Shown one piece after another: positions 14,301-27,929 of a DNA stretch of 64,000 bases. The translations under genes and the position numbers were made by a program. Numbering within the stretch: the first letter of the stretch is position 1; each line of letters opens with the position of its first letter. The notes under the pieces are model-generated. The model saw only the letters and a program-made list of their open reading frames with translations, was not told the origin of the DNA and made no database searches. Where the stretch lies: positions 621,478-685,477 of the forward strand of contig NW_019776146.1 in NCBI RefSeq assembly GCF_001039355.2. Direction: 5' to 3'. The stretch comes from Lingula anatina (Eukaryota > Brachiopoda > Lingulata > Lingulida > Lingulidae).

Positions 14301-14931
14301 CGAGAGAAATATTGGGCAGACAAATGTGCAGAGAAAATTCAGAAGAAATTGGATAAAATTCACGTAAGTCACTGCAGCATTTATTGTAGTTTTACATCAA
14401 ACTACCACATTAACTGTTACAGTCAGATATTTGCCATACTGCATTATCCTAGCTCAGATGCCTGCAGAAGAATGGAAAACAATGCACATCGTTTATGCAT
14501 TAGAGCTTGTGTCTGTTGAAGTTTCCCATTATGCAGTTATAGTGTAATATGCCTAGGTAGTGCCTATTTAATGTATGACACAAATTGCCCATTGGTCTTC
14601 CATTAAAGTGATGTATACTGCACTTCAATGTCCAAGTGCTGGTGAAATTGGATATTATTTTTATTTGATGATGATCACGTGCTGCACATGGTATTTTTAT
14701 ACTCAAGACAAAATTTTGGAGTTCAAATATTGAAAGGGTTTTAGGTAGTTTTACAAATTTGATTGGAGAAGAGAGTTCATAAGAATACTGTTTAATGAGA
14801 TTAGCAGGTTTTGAGGACTTTATGTTTCAGAATATTTGTTAAGAAGTTTGTTTCTTATTTTCTTATTTGACACTTTTTTTTACAGTTGAAATTCTGAATT
14901 GAAAGAGAATTGAAGAACCCCCTCTCCCCAC

Positions 14932-14983
<52 letters not shown>

Positions 14984-16922
14984 GCTTACATTGAAAGGGA
15001 AGAAAATTCAGAAGGATGTATGGAGAGGCATATATATATATATATATATACATTAGCTGTTACAGTAATGTTTTCTTTATCAATTTCAGGTTCCATATTT
15101 TATTGATGCTCTTGTGATCTCTGACATAGAGCTTGGTACTGAAATGCCTGTGATACGCCGGGCCAGTAAACCTTACCTGGACGAGCGGGGATTATGGATA
15201 GATTTAGACATTGCTTACAATGGAGACTTCAGAATGACTTTAGAAACTAAGGTCAATTTGATGAAACTAAAGAAAAAGAAACACGTCAACAAGGAGGCAG
15301 ATGAGGGGAGGCAGAGAAAAAAGTAAGCTGTTGATTAATATTGGTTATTACTTATAACATATGGAAAGATGTACTGAGTATTAACCTTGTTTGAAATTCA
15401 CTGTACACCACTTGTCAACACACTGAGTGTATATACTTTGAAATTATTTCTAGATCAGCTATAACAGACGAGGATGAAGAAGACAGTGCTGAGTCATCCA
15501 CTGATGAAGAAGATGAAGAAACATTTGTAGATCCTTCAGTTGATCAGAGGTTGGAAGAAATGGTTTAGACTTCTTTCTTGTCTGGGGCTTCTTTGTGGAG
15601 CTCAGTCATTTGTGCATTGTCTCTGCTGCATGCCCCACATGTGCATGCTCCACTTGTGCTTTTTAAATTAAAGATTATCTTATTAGCACTGAAATCAGAT
15701 CTAGAAACCATTATATAAATTATACATATATGTAAACTAGAAGAGCAGTCGGAGAGTGCAAACCTCCGTCAAAGCAACACATTTCTCATTAATATTTTCC
15801 TTGTAATGGTTTCTAAGTAACTTAAGCCATTTTTAACCTGTAATGAAGTGTTTATCAGAGTGTGCCCATAATATTTTGAGTTAGGCTGTAGCTTGATGTA
15901 CATTTACTTTTTAAAATGACATGAAAATCAGACATAATAAGAAGGGGCATGTTGCAATTTTTCTTCTTTCAGTCCCAAGCATTCCCAGGGCCAAACTAAG
16001 GGCAGAAAGTTGCTGGCTTTCCTTGACAAGATCACAGAGTCTAAGTATTTCCAGCAAGCCACAGAGTACAAATACATCAAGAAAGCTATGGAGGGAGTCT
16101 CTAATACTCCCCTGATACTCACTGTGGAACTGAAAAGTTTGGTGGGAACATTGTCTGTAAACATTCCACCACCACCAACTGATAGACTGTGGTAAGAAAT
16201 ATTAATAACCTGGTATCACTGTTTCATTTATATAAAAAAATTCACACAGTGCATTTTGTACATAAATCACACTGTAACCATATTTCATTGCTGTATATGT
16301 ATGCAGTGTTTTAAATCTTAGGTTAAATAGATGGTCTTTGATTTTGCCCCTTGTATAGTTTATATGGTAATTCTTGGCAATTGTAAATACGTTCAAAGAT
16401 GTACGCCATGTCACATTTCTTATCAGGTATGGGTTCAGAACAAATCCTCGACTTTGGCTAACTGCAAAACCTCGTGTGGGTGAGAGAGAGGTCAGTTATA
16501 CCCATGTGACTGAATGGATAGAAAAGAAATTGGCATTAGAATTCCAGGTAAGAGTTTACAATGACACTCAATAATAAGAGAAAACATACCTGCATGCATT
16601 TGTGCACACACATACACAGCACAACACATAGGGTGATGTTTTTATAGTTGTTGATTGAAAACAACCCTATGAAAAGCTGATTGAAAGTAAAAGAAAATTG
16701 GAATCTGTTCTTTTTTGTAGATGGTAAATATTCATATCACAACCTAAAAATAAGTAAATAATTAGTGGTACAGCTCAAATTATTCATTATTTAAGATTTT
16801 GAAAAATACCTTTTTTTTAGAGAGTATTTGTTCTTCCTAACATGGATGACTTGGTAATTCCTCTTATGGTGGCAGGATATATTAGAGATAGCATGACTGC
16901 TCAAGCTGAGGAAAAGAAATAA
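8373..16922 (+). CDS. TEX2: TEX2-like ER lipid-transfer protein with SMP domain, complete
   Basis: Nine coding exons: 8373-8752, 10722-11595, 13203-13855, 14084-14363, 15090-15322, 15454-15549, 15973-16191, 16427-16547 and 16821-16922. Together they total 2958 nt, which is 985 residues plus stop, with every splice phase consistent. The first coding exon starts at acceptor 8343; I chose ATG 8373 because TAG at 8367 closes the frame upstream. The N-terminus is acidic and Ser-rich. A two-helix membrane hairpin (SWMVIVFLYFILP, then MVIGAAIMYALMRF) lies near residues 343-383. A PH-like region (SIYVRLEGSTLRL .. RVFLLPQGLVKKRVW) follows at about 430-575. The SMP domain begins at VLWVNALIGRLFWDF (about 694) and continues through YFIDALVISDIELG, ILTVELKSLVGTL and VNIPPPPTDRLWYGF to the C-terminus. 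TEX2 and yeast Nvj2 transfer lipids at ER contact sites. At 985 residues it is somewhat shorter than the human protein (about 1130, from memory), with less N-terminal disorder. Confidence 0.93.
9215..9531. mobile_element. Foldback MITE, family D, in TEX2 intron 1
   Basis: The ends are CAGGCCTACCCAACTACCAG and its reverse complement, and each arm runs about 130 bases. The element is flanked by a direct repeat AGGAA at 9210-9214 and 9532-9536, a 5-bp target-site duplication. A second, more degenerate copy is at 44648-44955. There is no coding capacity. The open frame seen inside is an accident of the palindrome. Confidence 0.85.
9595..9788. mobile_element. Second short inverted-repeat element in TEX2 intron 1
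   Basis: A CCACATTCACAATCAAAAATG-type left arm is mirrored by CATTTTTAATTGTGAATGTGG at the right end. Inside, a second mirrored block (GGATCAAATATGGCC .. TGCCATATTTGATCC) extends the stem. It is non-coding, and no target-site duplication could be defined by eye. Confidence 0.6.
9795..9820. repeat. (GT)n microsatellite
   Basis: A short run of GT dinucleotides next to a T tract in TEX2 intron 1. Confidence 0.85.
14937..14976. repeat. (CA)n microsatellite with TA tail
   Basis: About 19 CA units run into a short TA stretch in TEX2 intron 4. A separate TA run lies at 15031-15050. Confidence 0.9.
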
Positions 16923-17440
16923 AAAAGCCCGGAGTCTTTGCAAGATAATTTCAGTGTGTCATTTATAGCATGTTAAACAAAGCATGTGGCTGAGATATTC
17001 ATAAAATGTGTTCCTGTCTTTTTAAGTATAGGGAGATAATAATGTTTATTAGATTGTCTGGTTTGTTGTAATACACTATAAATTCTGCTTGAAAATGCTG
17101 AATGAATGAGGGCCTAGCCATAACTGATGTTAAAAAAAGTTGGATGTCTGATGTGTAAGTCATTGTACTGTTTAAGGTAACTTGCTTTAATGTTCATTTA
17201 CATAATGATATTTTTATAAAAAACTCTCATTTATCCAAAATAATGATTAGCTATTAGTATTTCAGAATTGCTGCTGTTGGTGATGTAAGTTGCTGTATAA
17301 GTGTAAATGCCTTTGTATCAGCAACGATATGTGTTATTTTTAAAAATCTTATTTACAATAATGCCTTTCTTCCCTAACAGGTGTATTTTTTTGATAAAAT
17401 GTGCACATCTTATTTAAAAATAAAATGAGCAGATTTTGTA
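16923..17440 (+). other. TEX2: TEX2 3' UTR with polyadenylation signal
   Basis: The segment follows the TAA stop and contains AATAAA at 17419-17424. Further AATAAA motifs lie at about 18903 and 18921, so a longer 3' UTR to about 18940 is possible. Confidence 0.5.
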
Positions 17441-19173
17441 CAAGTTTCCCAATAGTGTTGATGCTGCCAATATTGAATGTATGTATTAAATAAGATTAAG
17501 TTGCACATAAAAATCTATATGTCTAACATTTTATATACTAAGTACTGGTAGATAATGTAAATTTTGTACATTTTTATTTTCGTACATTCAAGCTATTTTA
17601 CCACCAGATAAAAGAGAAGGTAAACATTCAGTTTTAGCTTTAATAGTGTACTTTTTTAAGAAACAGGTTATATTTGTAAGCTGCATACCAGTTCACTTGT
17701 TTTATTGATGGCGTTTTGAAAATTTACAAGAATCATATGAGATGTCATCTGAAAGAGTGAAAACAAACTCCATGGAATGAAGGAAAAAAGATAATGGTGC
17801 TCTATGCTCAGTTGTATATATTTTGTATGCTATTCAGATGTGATAAATGATTCAAAATATTCTTTGCTAAAAAGTTGGACTATATTTTTTGCACAAACAA
17901 GTGCTTAAATTAATTCAGTTGTATTTCTTTATGTTGCAAATAGCCTTAATTAAAGAAGGGTAGACCTGTTGTAATTGGCTGTTTGATTTATAAATTATTG
18001 TTTGATTAGAAAAGAGATTGCCTAATTTGTCATAAGTGAAATTTGCATCATTGATAGCCACAGTGATTGGCTGTTAACAAAAATACAGAATAAGGTGGTG
18101 TTTATGTATTTGCAATGGTCTAATGCTTTAGTGGTTGTATATGGTCTTCCATCTAGTTTTTCTTATGTTTTTAAACACATCAGAAATTGAAAAAGAAAAC
18201 ATAAATTATTAGTGCTTTTAGATGAAAAAAATCCAAAGAGGGTGTAAAAATATTCACCTTGATATATTAAGCGTAAAGGGGTCTACAATTAGGGAAGCGT
18301 AATATTCAAGAGACTGGTATATTTATCATAATATATACACTCAGTCTATATAAGGACAATTGAAGCATTGGGACAAATGGTTATTATGTTACAGTAAATG
18401 TTAGCAATGGCACATTATAGTAGTTGTTTTTTGAGACATTTAAAATGCTCTTTTAAGTGGGAAAAGCCTTTGGAATTCTTACCTATTTTTGTTATATAGT
18501 TTCAGTTATGATTATTTTGCTTGATGGGAGAAAACTTATAGTCAAAGTTTGGAAAATGATGTGACATTCCATTCCTTGCTAGGGCAGTCAAAACTTTGAC
18601 CTGGTGCCAGCCTTGTCAGTAAAATAATTTCTAGGGAAGTGCCTCCGTGGCCTCTGGCTTTGTCATATATTTTCATTTTTATTTTCTTTTAAGCTTTTTG
18701 TTAACAAGGTAAATTTCAGATTTTTGCAAGGTCAATATTATGCTTTTCAAGTTGATATATTATGGTTATTAATTGGTAGAAAAGCTCAGTTTAGTATAAA
18801 CTGTTTGTGCTCTCTTTATTGTGGTAACTATCAGTGTTTTCCTCAACAATTTTATTTCCATTGTTGTTATTGTTCATGTTTTGTAAGATTATTGCAGTTT
18901 ATCAATAAACTGTTTGATTGAAATAAAATGAATGTCATAATATGAAAAAAAGTTAATTGCAGGAAAAGAAAAACCTAGAAGGCCATCTTTTGTCAGAAAA
19001 AATTCCATCTTCAAGAAGTGTAATGCAGTAAGAAACAATACATAAGTAAAATGAAAACCAATTTTATTAAAGTTTTTGCCACTGTAAAACTTGAAGTGTC
19101 TTCACATTTTTAAAAAAGAGTGTATACTTCCAAGAGATTTTGTCTGCGTGTGGAGGAAGGAGCTGGGATAACT

Positions 19174-19347
19174 GGGACCGTAACAATAGTCCGAAGGTTC
19201 AATAGTCCGAAGGTTCATTGGTCCGAATATTCACTATAGAATCTTCCGACCAATGAACCCTTGATTAAAAAATCGATGAAAATGTTACCACTTTTCGAAC
19301 CAATGAACCTTCGGACCAATGAACCTTCGGACTATCGAGACGCCCCC
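19174..19347. mobile_element. MITE family B, private to haplotype A
   Basis: Terminal inverted repeats contain ATAGTCCGAAGGTTC and repeated motifs GAAGGTTCATTGGTCCGAA. It is flanked by the direct repeat GGGATAACT at 19165-19173 and 19348-19356. The other haplotype has the uninterrupted site GGGATAACTTATG at about 29525. The 8-9 bp duplication is compatible with a hAT-like element. Confidence 0.85.
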
Positions 19348-19656
19348 GGGATAACTTATGCTGTCTTAGACTTCACGTGAAGGCCATTACCATGTTTGTA
19401 CAAAACAATACTATTATATTTTTCTCATAGCTGATAAAAATTGCACGATTTCCAAATTTCCAAATAGTTTCAATAAAAAAATGCTCTTAATTATTTTCCA
19501 CAGAGTACAGTAGCTTGATTACGTTTTGTACGTTTTATCATAAGTGAAAACGTAAAAACCTTTTTTAATTGTTTAAATGTGTTAAATTTAAAAAGCCTAC
19601 AAGGAATCATTTAACATTTTCTGGTTTTAATTACGTTAATTTTTTTATTCCATTTA

Positions 19657-19826
19657 CAGGCCCGTAGCCAGGAAATTCGGGGCCGTAGCGATAGTCCGAA
19701 GGTTCAATAGTCCGAAGGTTCATTGGTCCGAATGTTCACTATANACCCAAAATGGACCTTTTCCTGACAAAAGGGGCGGTTCTTTCGAACCCCCCTCCCC
19801 CCCCCCTCCCCCCGGCTACGGGCCTG
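19657..19826. mobile_element. MITE family A carrying a nested, gap-truncated family B element
   Basis: The ends are CAGGCCCGTAGCCAGG and CCGGCTACGGGCCTG, flanked by ATTTA at 19652-19656 and 19827-19831. From about 19680 the inside is the left end of family B, cut by the N at 19744. After the gap the family A interior resumes (CAAAAGGGGCGGTTCTTTCG). The real element is therefore longer than shown. Confidence 0.8.
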
Positions 19827-20914
19827 ATTTATTTTTACATGTTGAATGTGTCAAGTTATGAAAAATTGCCATTAGCTGCACTAGTTTTAAGTAATGACGC
19901 TAGATGGCACTAAAATTTATCTACTTCTTATCTACTTATCCTCTATCAATTTGATCATATTTTCACTGCATTTATCTCTTCAGAAAATAAGTGCTGTATA
20001 TAATTTAAAATATTTGATAACGATAAATTGCATTTGAAAGTAGTAATATAAAATGATTATTAAGGATTTGTTTTTCTAAGCCGTGTTTTTAAAATGATAT
20101 AAGCGCCAAATTCCTGACTCGGCTAACTTCCTGTGATACGAATGGCAGCATTGTAAACAACTAAGCGGTGCTCGCTGTGGTATGTAAATTGAACTCGTAG
20201 CGTTATGTTTGTTTCATAGAAGAAGATAAAGATATATCATTAGATTTTATTTTGTGGGCAAAATCCATTTAAATGAAAAAAATTATATGGTTTGGAGGCG
20301 TTAAGCTTTAGAAAAATATAAATACCTTCTTTCGCTACCCCTTACACATTCTAGTTTTTTAAAATTAAAATTAGCACAATTTAAATAATTTATTATTTTT
20401 ATATGAGTTTGTGCTAGAAACTATTGTATGTGGTAAATGTAAAAGTGGGAATAATGAATATAAAATTAATAAGTATAAAATAGTGATACAGCCCATGCAC
20501 GACTTACAGTACATCGCAAATCTCTCATAGTAATTAATACAGATTTAACCATTCATTGGGCTAGCTAAGTAGTATGGAAATGTTAACAGCATCGATTATA
20601 AAAGTTACAAAACGATCTCTATTTATATATTATATTTAATTTAAACAACCAGTTGTCCACTTTATACGCCAGGCACAGCCCAAAAAGTGTCAAGAAAAAA
20701 AAGAGCCACAACCCAAACTTACATGGTAGCATATATTAATTGGATCAGTTTGCCATTGGCTTTTATTAGACTAAATTTTTTCCTGCAATCGTTTTATATA
20801 CCGGTCATGTAAATTGTCCAAGTATTTAATTACCAGTAGGTTGAGTATTATTAGACTCTCCAACTTCAATGAATGTTTTTAGTGTTTTTACTATTCTCGT
20901 GCAATATATATTGT

Positions 20915-21450
20915 AGGTGTAAGCGGGATAAAACAGATTTAAGATGAATTTATTCTTGGAAATAAAAGTAAGATTATTAAGAATAAAAATAAGGCTTCCA
21001 GAGAACCCTGTGGATGTGCTGTGCTCTAATGAAAAGAAGAACAGTTACTGTTAGTTCCCTGTACTCAGACTCTGACTAGCCTTTTATAATGCACTTACAT
21101 AAAGAAGATGAGTTAAATAGAGTTCTATTTATAGGGTTATTGAATGAAGAGAAGTAATAACATAAATAAGTAATCACATAGTAGTAGAGAATTAAGAAGC
21201 TACAAGAACGTCTAATATTGCGAATTACACTTACTTCATAACAGAATAAACCCGCTCACAGAACATCAAACAAAAACAAAAAAACAAAACTACAACATCA
21301 AAAGACGCTGAGAGCGTCACGGCTTCCACGCTTGAGCCACATCATCGGCCGCACACGACGCAGTATGTCGTCTGTGGCGACGACGTGTAACACATTGCAT
21401 TAAAATGTACAAGACAAACAATTTATTTCTTTGTTGCAAAACAGGGTATA
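20915..21450. mobile_element. Insertion-like segment private to haplotype A
   Basis: Haplotype B joins the flanks directly at about 30976 (ATTGTAGGCACATTACTCAGC). Here about 530 extra bases interrupt them, including a GC-richer core at 21300-21400 (GACGACGTG and similar). Ends are not resolved by eye and no coding frame is seen. Confidence 0.45.
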
Positions 21451-22518
21451 TAGGCACATTACTCAGCAAGTGACAGTTGTCGATTTAACTTTCATGATGT
21501 TATCAACAATTAATGCATATTATCCCATGTGCAAAGGAATATGTAAATAAATGTTTAAATTAATTGTAACTGGGACTTACCAAATTAAGTAGCTTTGATG
21601 ATTATAGTGTGAATTGATAAGATACCATATGCCATCATTAGTAACAGGTTTTATGAAATTTATTTATATAGTAGAAAACAATGAACTGTACTTAAATATC
21701 ATACTGATATTGTCAGTGATAAGGAATATACCCACGTGACATTTATCATATTGATATTGATTGTGCTATGCAGCATAGTTGAACCTACATGTACTAACAG
21801 AAATGTAATGAGATGCATTGTGAATGTCATACACAGCAGCTGAAGAGACAAGTTAATCAATCAGTGAGTAGCTACATGTAGCAGTTAATATTATGAACCA
21901 AGCTCACAGGGTATACAACCATTTTTTTTCAATTTTATAACAAATTTGTAACATTTTGGTGAAAAAAAATTGACTTTAAAATTTATTTAAAATTTAAAAT
22001 TTATATAAAATTTCAGCTTTTTAAAAAATTATAAACCAGAGTTTTTAATATTTATTTACATAGTGATTAAGAGATATTGCAGGTAATGCCACTGTCCAAT
22101 AATTTGAAAATTATTTGTCAAAGTCTAACTAACCATATTAATAGCTATATGGATGCTGCTTATTTACAGGACTGTACTAGTATCACAGTCTTCATTAGTT
22201 TTTCTGTTCATTAGTGATATCAGGATAAGTGGGCAGGCTTATAGTTATACTGAACAGAAAGATGCGCATTTCTGACACTTATTAAGGAGATTTTTTAAAG
22301 AAAGAGAGCTAGCAATTTTCCTATTTTCCTATATTAGTTTATAAGTGTAGATATGTTTTATGAAAGCAAAATAACACATCATCAAGGTAAACAGTCATCC
22401 TTAAAATTTAATCTATTCATTGCTTTGTACTCAGTTAATTAGCTAAAAAAAACTGAATATTTGATCAAAATGATACCGAAATGTCACCTTATATTTTAAA
22501 TTAGAGCTCCATACCAAG

Positions 22519-25500
22519 ATGTCTTCTGATGAGGAATATTTCACTCCCAAAGCCACACCAGGGGGCACTTCATTCACCATACCTATCAATGCTGATCCAC
22601 CTCACAGACAAATTGGAAACAGTCGAAGACTTCCTTCACTTGAACCTAGACCTCGATCAAAATCTCCCAGCAAAATACCAAAACCAGTGCCAAATGAAGG
22701 TAACTATGAAATCAGTCTGCTTAGTAAAGAGTTAATTTTTAGTTTTTCTGTTATGATAAATAATATTTTTATTATCTTTTTACATTTTTGTACCATAAAT
22801 CAAAGCAATCAGATTATAAATCACATTTGATAACCAAGAACAACACTTAATGATTAAATATCTCTGTATTGCTGTATTGTTACTGTATGTCTGTTTTACT
22901 GTCTGTCCATTTTGCTGTCTGCCCATCTAAATTTCTAATAGTTGGTTACCTAGCTCTCTGATTGTCTGTTTTGTGAGCGAAAAAGTTGTTGAGCCATTGG
23001 TTTACAGCTATTATTGTTGACAGTCGCCGAATAGGAAAATCTTCAACAAATCATTTTTTGTGATCCTGATATTGTTTGCATGTTTTGTTATCATAAAGAA
23101 TCTAGTTTGAAGTTTTTGAAGTTTAGTAAGCTTTAAATAATGATAATTTAGCTTATGTTTAGTTTTTCTGTTGTGATTATATATTTTAGGTGCCACTTTC
23201 ACTGGTGGGGTCAGTGCTGGTCAAGACATTCCACTAAACAGTACATTCCGTATATCTAAAGGCACTGAACCTCTGTTGGGTAAAACACCTCTGTCCTCTA
23301 GTACAAAACATGTGAAGCACAAGCATCCACATGGCAAGAGTCATGCACAGAGAGGTGAGGCACAAAACCTGCAATCTGTAGATGAAGGGAAGGAAAAACA
23401 CAAGAAAAGAAAAACCAAAAGAAAGCATGCAAGACATGGTACAGGTGAAAGCACTGGGACTTTTACCATAGAAAGTAAGCAAAATAGCAATGGCAGCACT
23501 GGAACTTTTACTGTGGATAATCCTGCCTTTGAAGGGGAAAATGTAAAAAATGCCAGTGTGGCATCCATGCAGAGTAGATCTACCTACATCATGTCAACAG
23601 AAGACAAGGTGGAAGATGAGGAGGCCCCAGTGGGCTTTGGATTAGGAAGACAGTTGACAAAATCTCATCGAAAAGATGCTAGAGAATCAGATATGAAGAT
23701 CAAGCATAGGTTTACACTTAACAAGGTGAAGATTGAATATTAATTAAGTATTGATTAAGCAGTTGAGTCGTACTGTTAAAGCTAAGATCATCGTAATCTC
23801 CAACCAGCCTTTTTATTGGCTTTTCATTAGATCATTAGTTTGTTTCTTTTCCTAGGATAGACATAACTGAAATCTTTTTTTATTAGGGTTCTTCATCATA
23901 TATTTTTTAATATGATTTATCTTTGTTTTTTTTAGGCAAAAATTAGGTCTTATGTCTCAAATCAGATTTTCCACCGAGAATGCTCAGCCTATATACCAGA
24001 TCCCAAAAAGTTAGTATTTTAAATGTCAGTCAAAAAAAAAAAAAAGAAGGTATTTTCATGATATTATGGAGGCAAATTAAATGGATTCGATTTTGGTTTC
24101 TTTATTCTTTTCAAACATGAGCTTTTTCAGCGGAAAAGCCAAATTCCGCATTTTTAAATTTAATTCTGATGGTTCCTGAGATTCTTCAAGGTTTGGTGTA
24201 AATGTTCAGAGTTTATTTTTTAACCAAGGCTCATGTCTGCTACTGTAAAAGTAACTATAAGTTTTCTGGACACTGTTAAAATTTCAGACATGCTTGTTCA
24301 TTTATAGAATTAGTCAATCCCAGCCCTGAGCTTGATGTTTTCAAAGACAGAAATCCTGCATGTAGTAAAGTCATTTGCAAAAAAAAAGTAAATACATAGG
24401 TTTTTTTCTAATAATAGACAGATTAAATATTAATGTCAATCAAAAATTTTTGTATTCAGATTATCAGAGGGAATGTGTCAGTGTGGTCGCAGTAAAACTT
24501 GGCATGTAGATGAAGAAATTGACATTTCTAAGCACACAAAGGATGAGAAATGGAATGGAGAGAACCATTCTGAACAAGTCCCTCCAGACTGCTTTGGAGA
24601 GATTTTATTCTCTGGGTTTGGCTATGACAATAAAGTCCCTGCACCTGTAAGTTTTTCATTCTTGGTGAAAAAAAGTAGGAAAATGAAAGTAGTGCATTAT
24701 TTAGAATTAAGTTTTGAAGTACTAAAGAGTCTTTATGAGGTACAACTATGTAAGTTACTTGTTATAATGACTTTATCATTCTAGTTTACATGTAAGTTTT
24801 TAACCAATAATACTTGTAACATGTTGACATCTTTTCCAGTACATCAGAGTAGACCATACCACTGAACTGAGTACTCTGTGGCATTTGCTCGATGATTACT
24901 GGAAGTTGCCAGCTCCAAGATTGATCATCACTGTCACAGGCGGTGCACAAAAGTTCTTTCTCAGACCTCGTTTACTGCATGCATTTAAGACTGGTTTGAT
25001 AAATGCTGCAACAGGAACAGGTGAATTTTGACTGACCTATATGAACTTAATTTTGAAGACTATAACTTGTTCTTTTCATGTTTAGGAAATTTTTATGTAA
25101 TGTGACACTTACAAGTGACTGACTTTTACCAGATAATCACTAATAACCTATGTCAGTTTTTCTTCTCTTTGTTTCACCTGCTGTAATTGGCCTGTATTTG
25201 TAGCTATTAGGACAATGACATTAGATATGATTGAAAGACCCTTCTTCCCTATATAGAAAACTTTCTAAATGATAAATACAAAAAAGCAGTGCAATATTCA
25301 TAAAATGTTTGTATGTTTTTTAAGTTTATCCTAATCTTTCATGAGCTGACAGTGTATCATATTCTCTGTCTTCAGGTGCGTGGGTTGTATCTGGTGGCAC
25401 TAACACTGGTGTGATGAAGCTTGTGGGTGAAGCGGTCAGGGACCATTCATTTGCCTCAGATGTGGAGAGTAGCAAGATTATTGCCCTGGGAGTGGCTACA

Positions 25501-26508
25501 TGGGGTATCATCAGCAACAAGGAAAGTTTGGTTGGAGAGGAGGTGAGGAACTGCAACAGAAGAACTTCAGGAAAGGCTTATTTTAGTGAAGAGATTTTCT
25601 GGAGATTTATACAATTTTTCTGGACTTAATAACATAGTGCAAATATTTTGATCAAACATAAAAGGTAGCAGTTATTTGGAGGTGTTTGGAAGTGTTGAAA
25701 AAGTTTCTTTTCATTGCTTAAGTAAGACTTATGGTACATGCATTAATTGGATTTACATTTTTAATAGGAAATTTGCAATATTTTGAAACGGTTTTGGAAT
25801 AACAAAATTAAAACAGATCTCAAGTCATATGTATAGAAGAAATGCCATTTACATGGCTAATATTGTTAAACTTTAAAGGTCTGAGGTAACTCTGAGTTAA
25901 AGCTCATTTTCTGTTATTTACTGTCTCATGCACCTTTTAATTGCTAGAATATGGGATGTTTCCCAGCACTGTACAGAAGTGAAGACCTACGAAATGGTGG
26001 GGCTGGGACAGCTGCCCTAGATCCAAACCATACACATTACATCTTTGTGGATAATGGCACAGAAAACAAGTATGGAGCAGAAATCAAATTGCGAGCAAAG
26101 TTGGAGCAGTACATCTCTGAACAGGTGGAGACTGGCATTTCAATAACAGAGAGTAAGTGATTGCCTTTTAGTTTGTTTCATTTTACTAGTAATTATGCAT
26201 TGGATTTCAGCAATGTTTATGCAGCAGTTATTAAACATGTCTCCTTTGTATATGTGATTTTTTTCATTTGCATGAGTAGTGAATACAGTAATGCTGTTAC
26301 TTTTGGTATACAGCCTATAAAACAGATGGCAATACCGATGTTTCAAGTTGTTTTACTGAAACTAAGGTATAGACTAGTGTCATAGTTTGACAGTATTTTC
26401 TGTCTGAATTTGTCCTTCATGCTGGGCAACCAAGTGTTGTAGATATGTGGTTTTGATTGTAAATGATTACAGATCAAAGTTACCATAATTAGAGACACAA
26501 GTAAAGAT

Positions 26509-26572
<64 letters not shown>

Positions 26573-27929
26573 ACATGTGTATTAGAACAGACATTTACTT
26601 TTATTATAACAATGGCAATCTACCAGTAGTACTAGAGGTAATATCAATGATAGGTATCTACATTACTCTGTCATTCTGTTCAGGTGTCCCTGTCCCAATC
26701 ATCTTACTGGTGCTGGAGGGTGGGATCAACACACTTCAGACTGTAGCAGAGGCGGTCAAGCAGGACACCCCTGTGGTCATCATTGGGGGTTCTGGAAGGG
26801 CAGCAGATTACTTAATTTGTGGCTACAAGATGACCAGAAGCAAGGAAAAGGGAAAGTAAGCACATTTTTATGATATAGCGCTACTAGAAAAAAATTGGTA
26901 CATCTGTAAAATATTTATTTTATTTTATTTATTGTTTACTTATTGTTTTTTATTTAAGCTTGGAGTATTGAATTTTTTATAATTTTTTTTTTGGCTTTTT
27001 TTATCAAAAAGAACTTAGTTTTCAATAAAGGCAAATATTTAGGAACACATTGAGTGTTATGTACACAGCTAGGGACTTCTTATTGCAGAGAAGAAGAATC
27101 ACAGTACCCAAGCAATTTTGAGGATGAAATGGCAGAAGAAGCAAAATCCCTGTTTGATTTACATGGCTTGGACCAAGAAGAAGTGGAAAAAATTATCAAG
27201 AAATGTTTAAAAAATTTGAAGATTTGCTTGGATCACAGAAAACTGGTATGTTTGTAATTAATACTCACCAGGCCAGCATTTATATTAGATAATTCTGTGT
27301 ACAATAGTGGAAATTCTGAATTGAAGAAATGTTTTAAACAACATCATTTTTGAAAAATATAATGCAAAAATTAATATTGTTTTAATTATTTTTTTTAATA
27401 ACACAATTTAAAACAGTTAATATCGAACCTTTCTGTGTGTGATGATAAATAAGTTATATTAAAGATTTGTACTTTTGTTGACAGTTAACAGTATTCCGTC
27501 TGAATGACTCCACTTCAGCCCGTGATATGGACAAAGCCATTCTGTATGCTCTTTTGAAGGGTAAGTGGAGAAAAAAATGTAACTGAAGACGCAATGAGAA
27601 AAATCTTTTTTAACTATTTAAACTATGTAAAAAGAATACTGCAAACAAAGCAGATGGTTTATTAAACTCACCGTTTAGGCACAAATGATGGCCATACCAT
27701 CCATATTTTAATGTTATTTCTCAATACCTTGTGGTGTTCATATCTATAAGAAATATAGATTGTAGATTTGAAAAGAAGCTGCCATTGAAATGTAAGATAG
27801 TTATTTTGCTGTTTATAATAAGCCAACAAATCGGATGCAAGAACCCAGCTTAACTTGGCACTGGCTTGGAACAGGCCAGATGTTGCAAGACAGCAAATCT
27901 TCACACAGGACAACAGAGAGAATTGGCAG
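22519..27929 (+). CDS. TRPM-family channel, exons 1-11 (haplotype A copy)
   Basis: Exons: 22519-22699, 23190-23725, 23936-24009, 24460-24646, 24840-25020, 25376-25542, 25948-26152, 26684-26855, 27089-27245, 27485-27560 and 27823-27929. They total 2043 nt (681 residues) and all phases are consistent. The start MSSDEEYFTPKATPGG follows an acceptor-like TTAG at 22501-22504. Residues 80-240 form a basic, low-complexity insert (KEKHKKRKTKRKHARH). From about 240 the TRPM homology region begins: CQCGRSKTWH, ILFSGFGYDNKVPAP, LIITVTGGAQKFFL, GAWVVSGGTNTGVMKLVGEA, NHTHYIFVDNGTENKYGAEI, PVPIILLVLEGGINTL, VVIIGGSGRAADYL. This cytosolic region assembles and gates TRPM channels. The contig stops after exon 11 in a family G element. 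With contig C (39278-46999) it gives a closed 1560-residue frame. Confidence 0.9.
26514..26568. repeat. (GA)n microsatellite, haplotype A length
   Basis: About 27 GA units in TRPM intron 7. The allelic tract at 36424-36458 has about 17 units. Confidence 0.9.

Noticed and set aside
15541-15567. Early TEX2 stop at 15565-15567 (TAG after LEEMV)
   Set aside because: Using the donor at 15550 (CAGAG|GTTGGA) joins in frame to 15973 and restores the rest of the SMP domain. The total frame then closes exactly.
26509-26859. Arg-Glu repeat protein fused to TRPM sequence
   Set aside because: The Arg-Glu run is the intronic (GA)n tract. Only the part from 26684 is exon 8, as splice sites and allelic length variation show.
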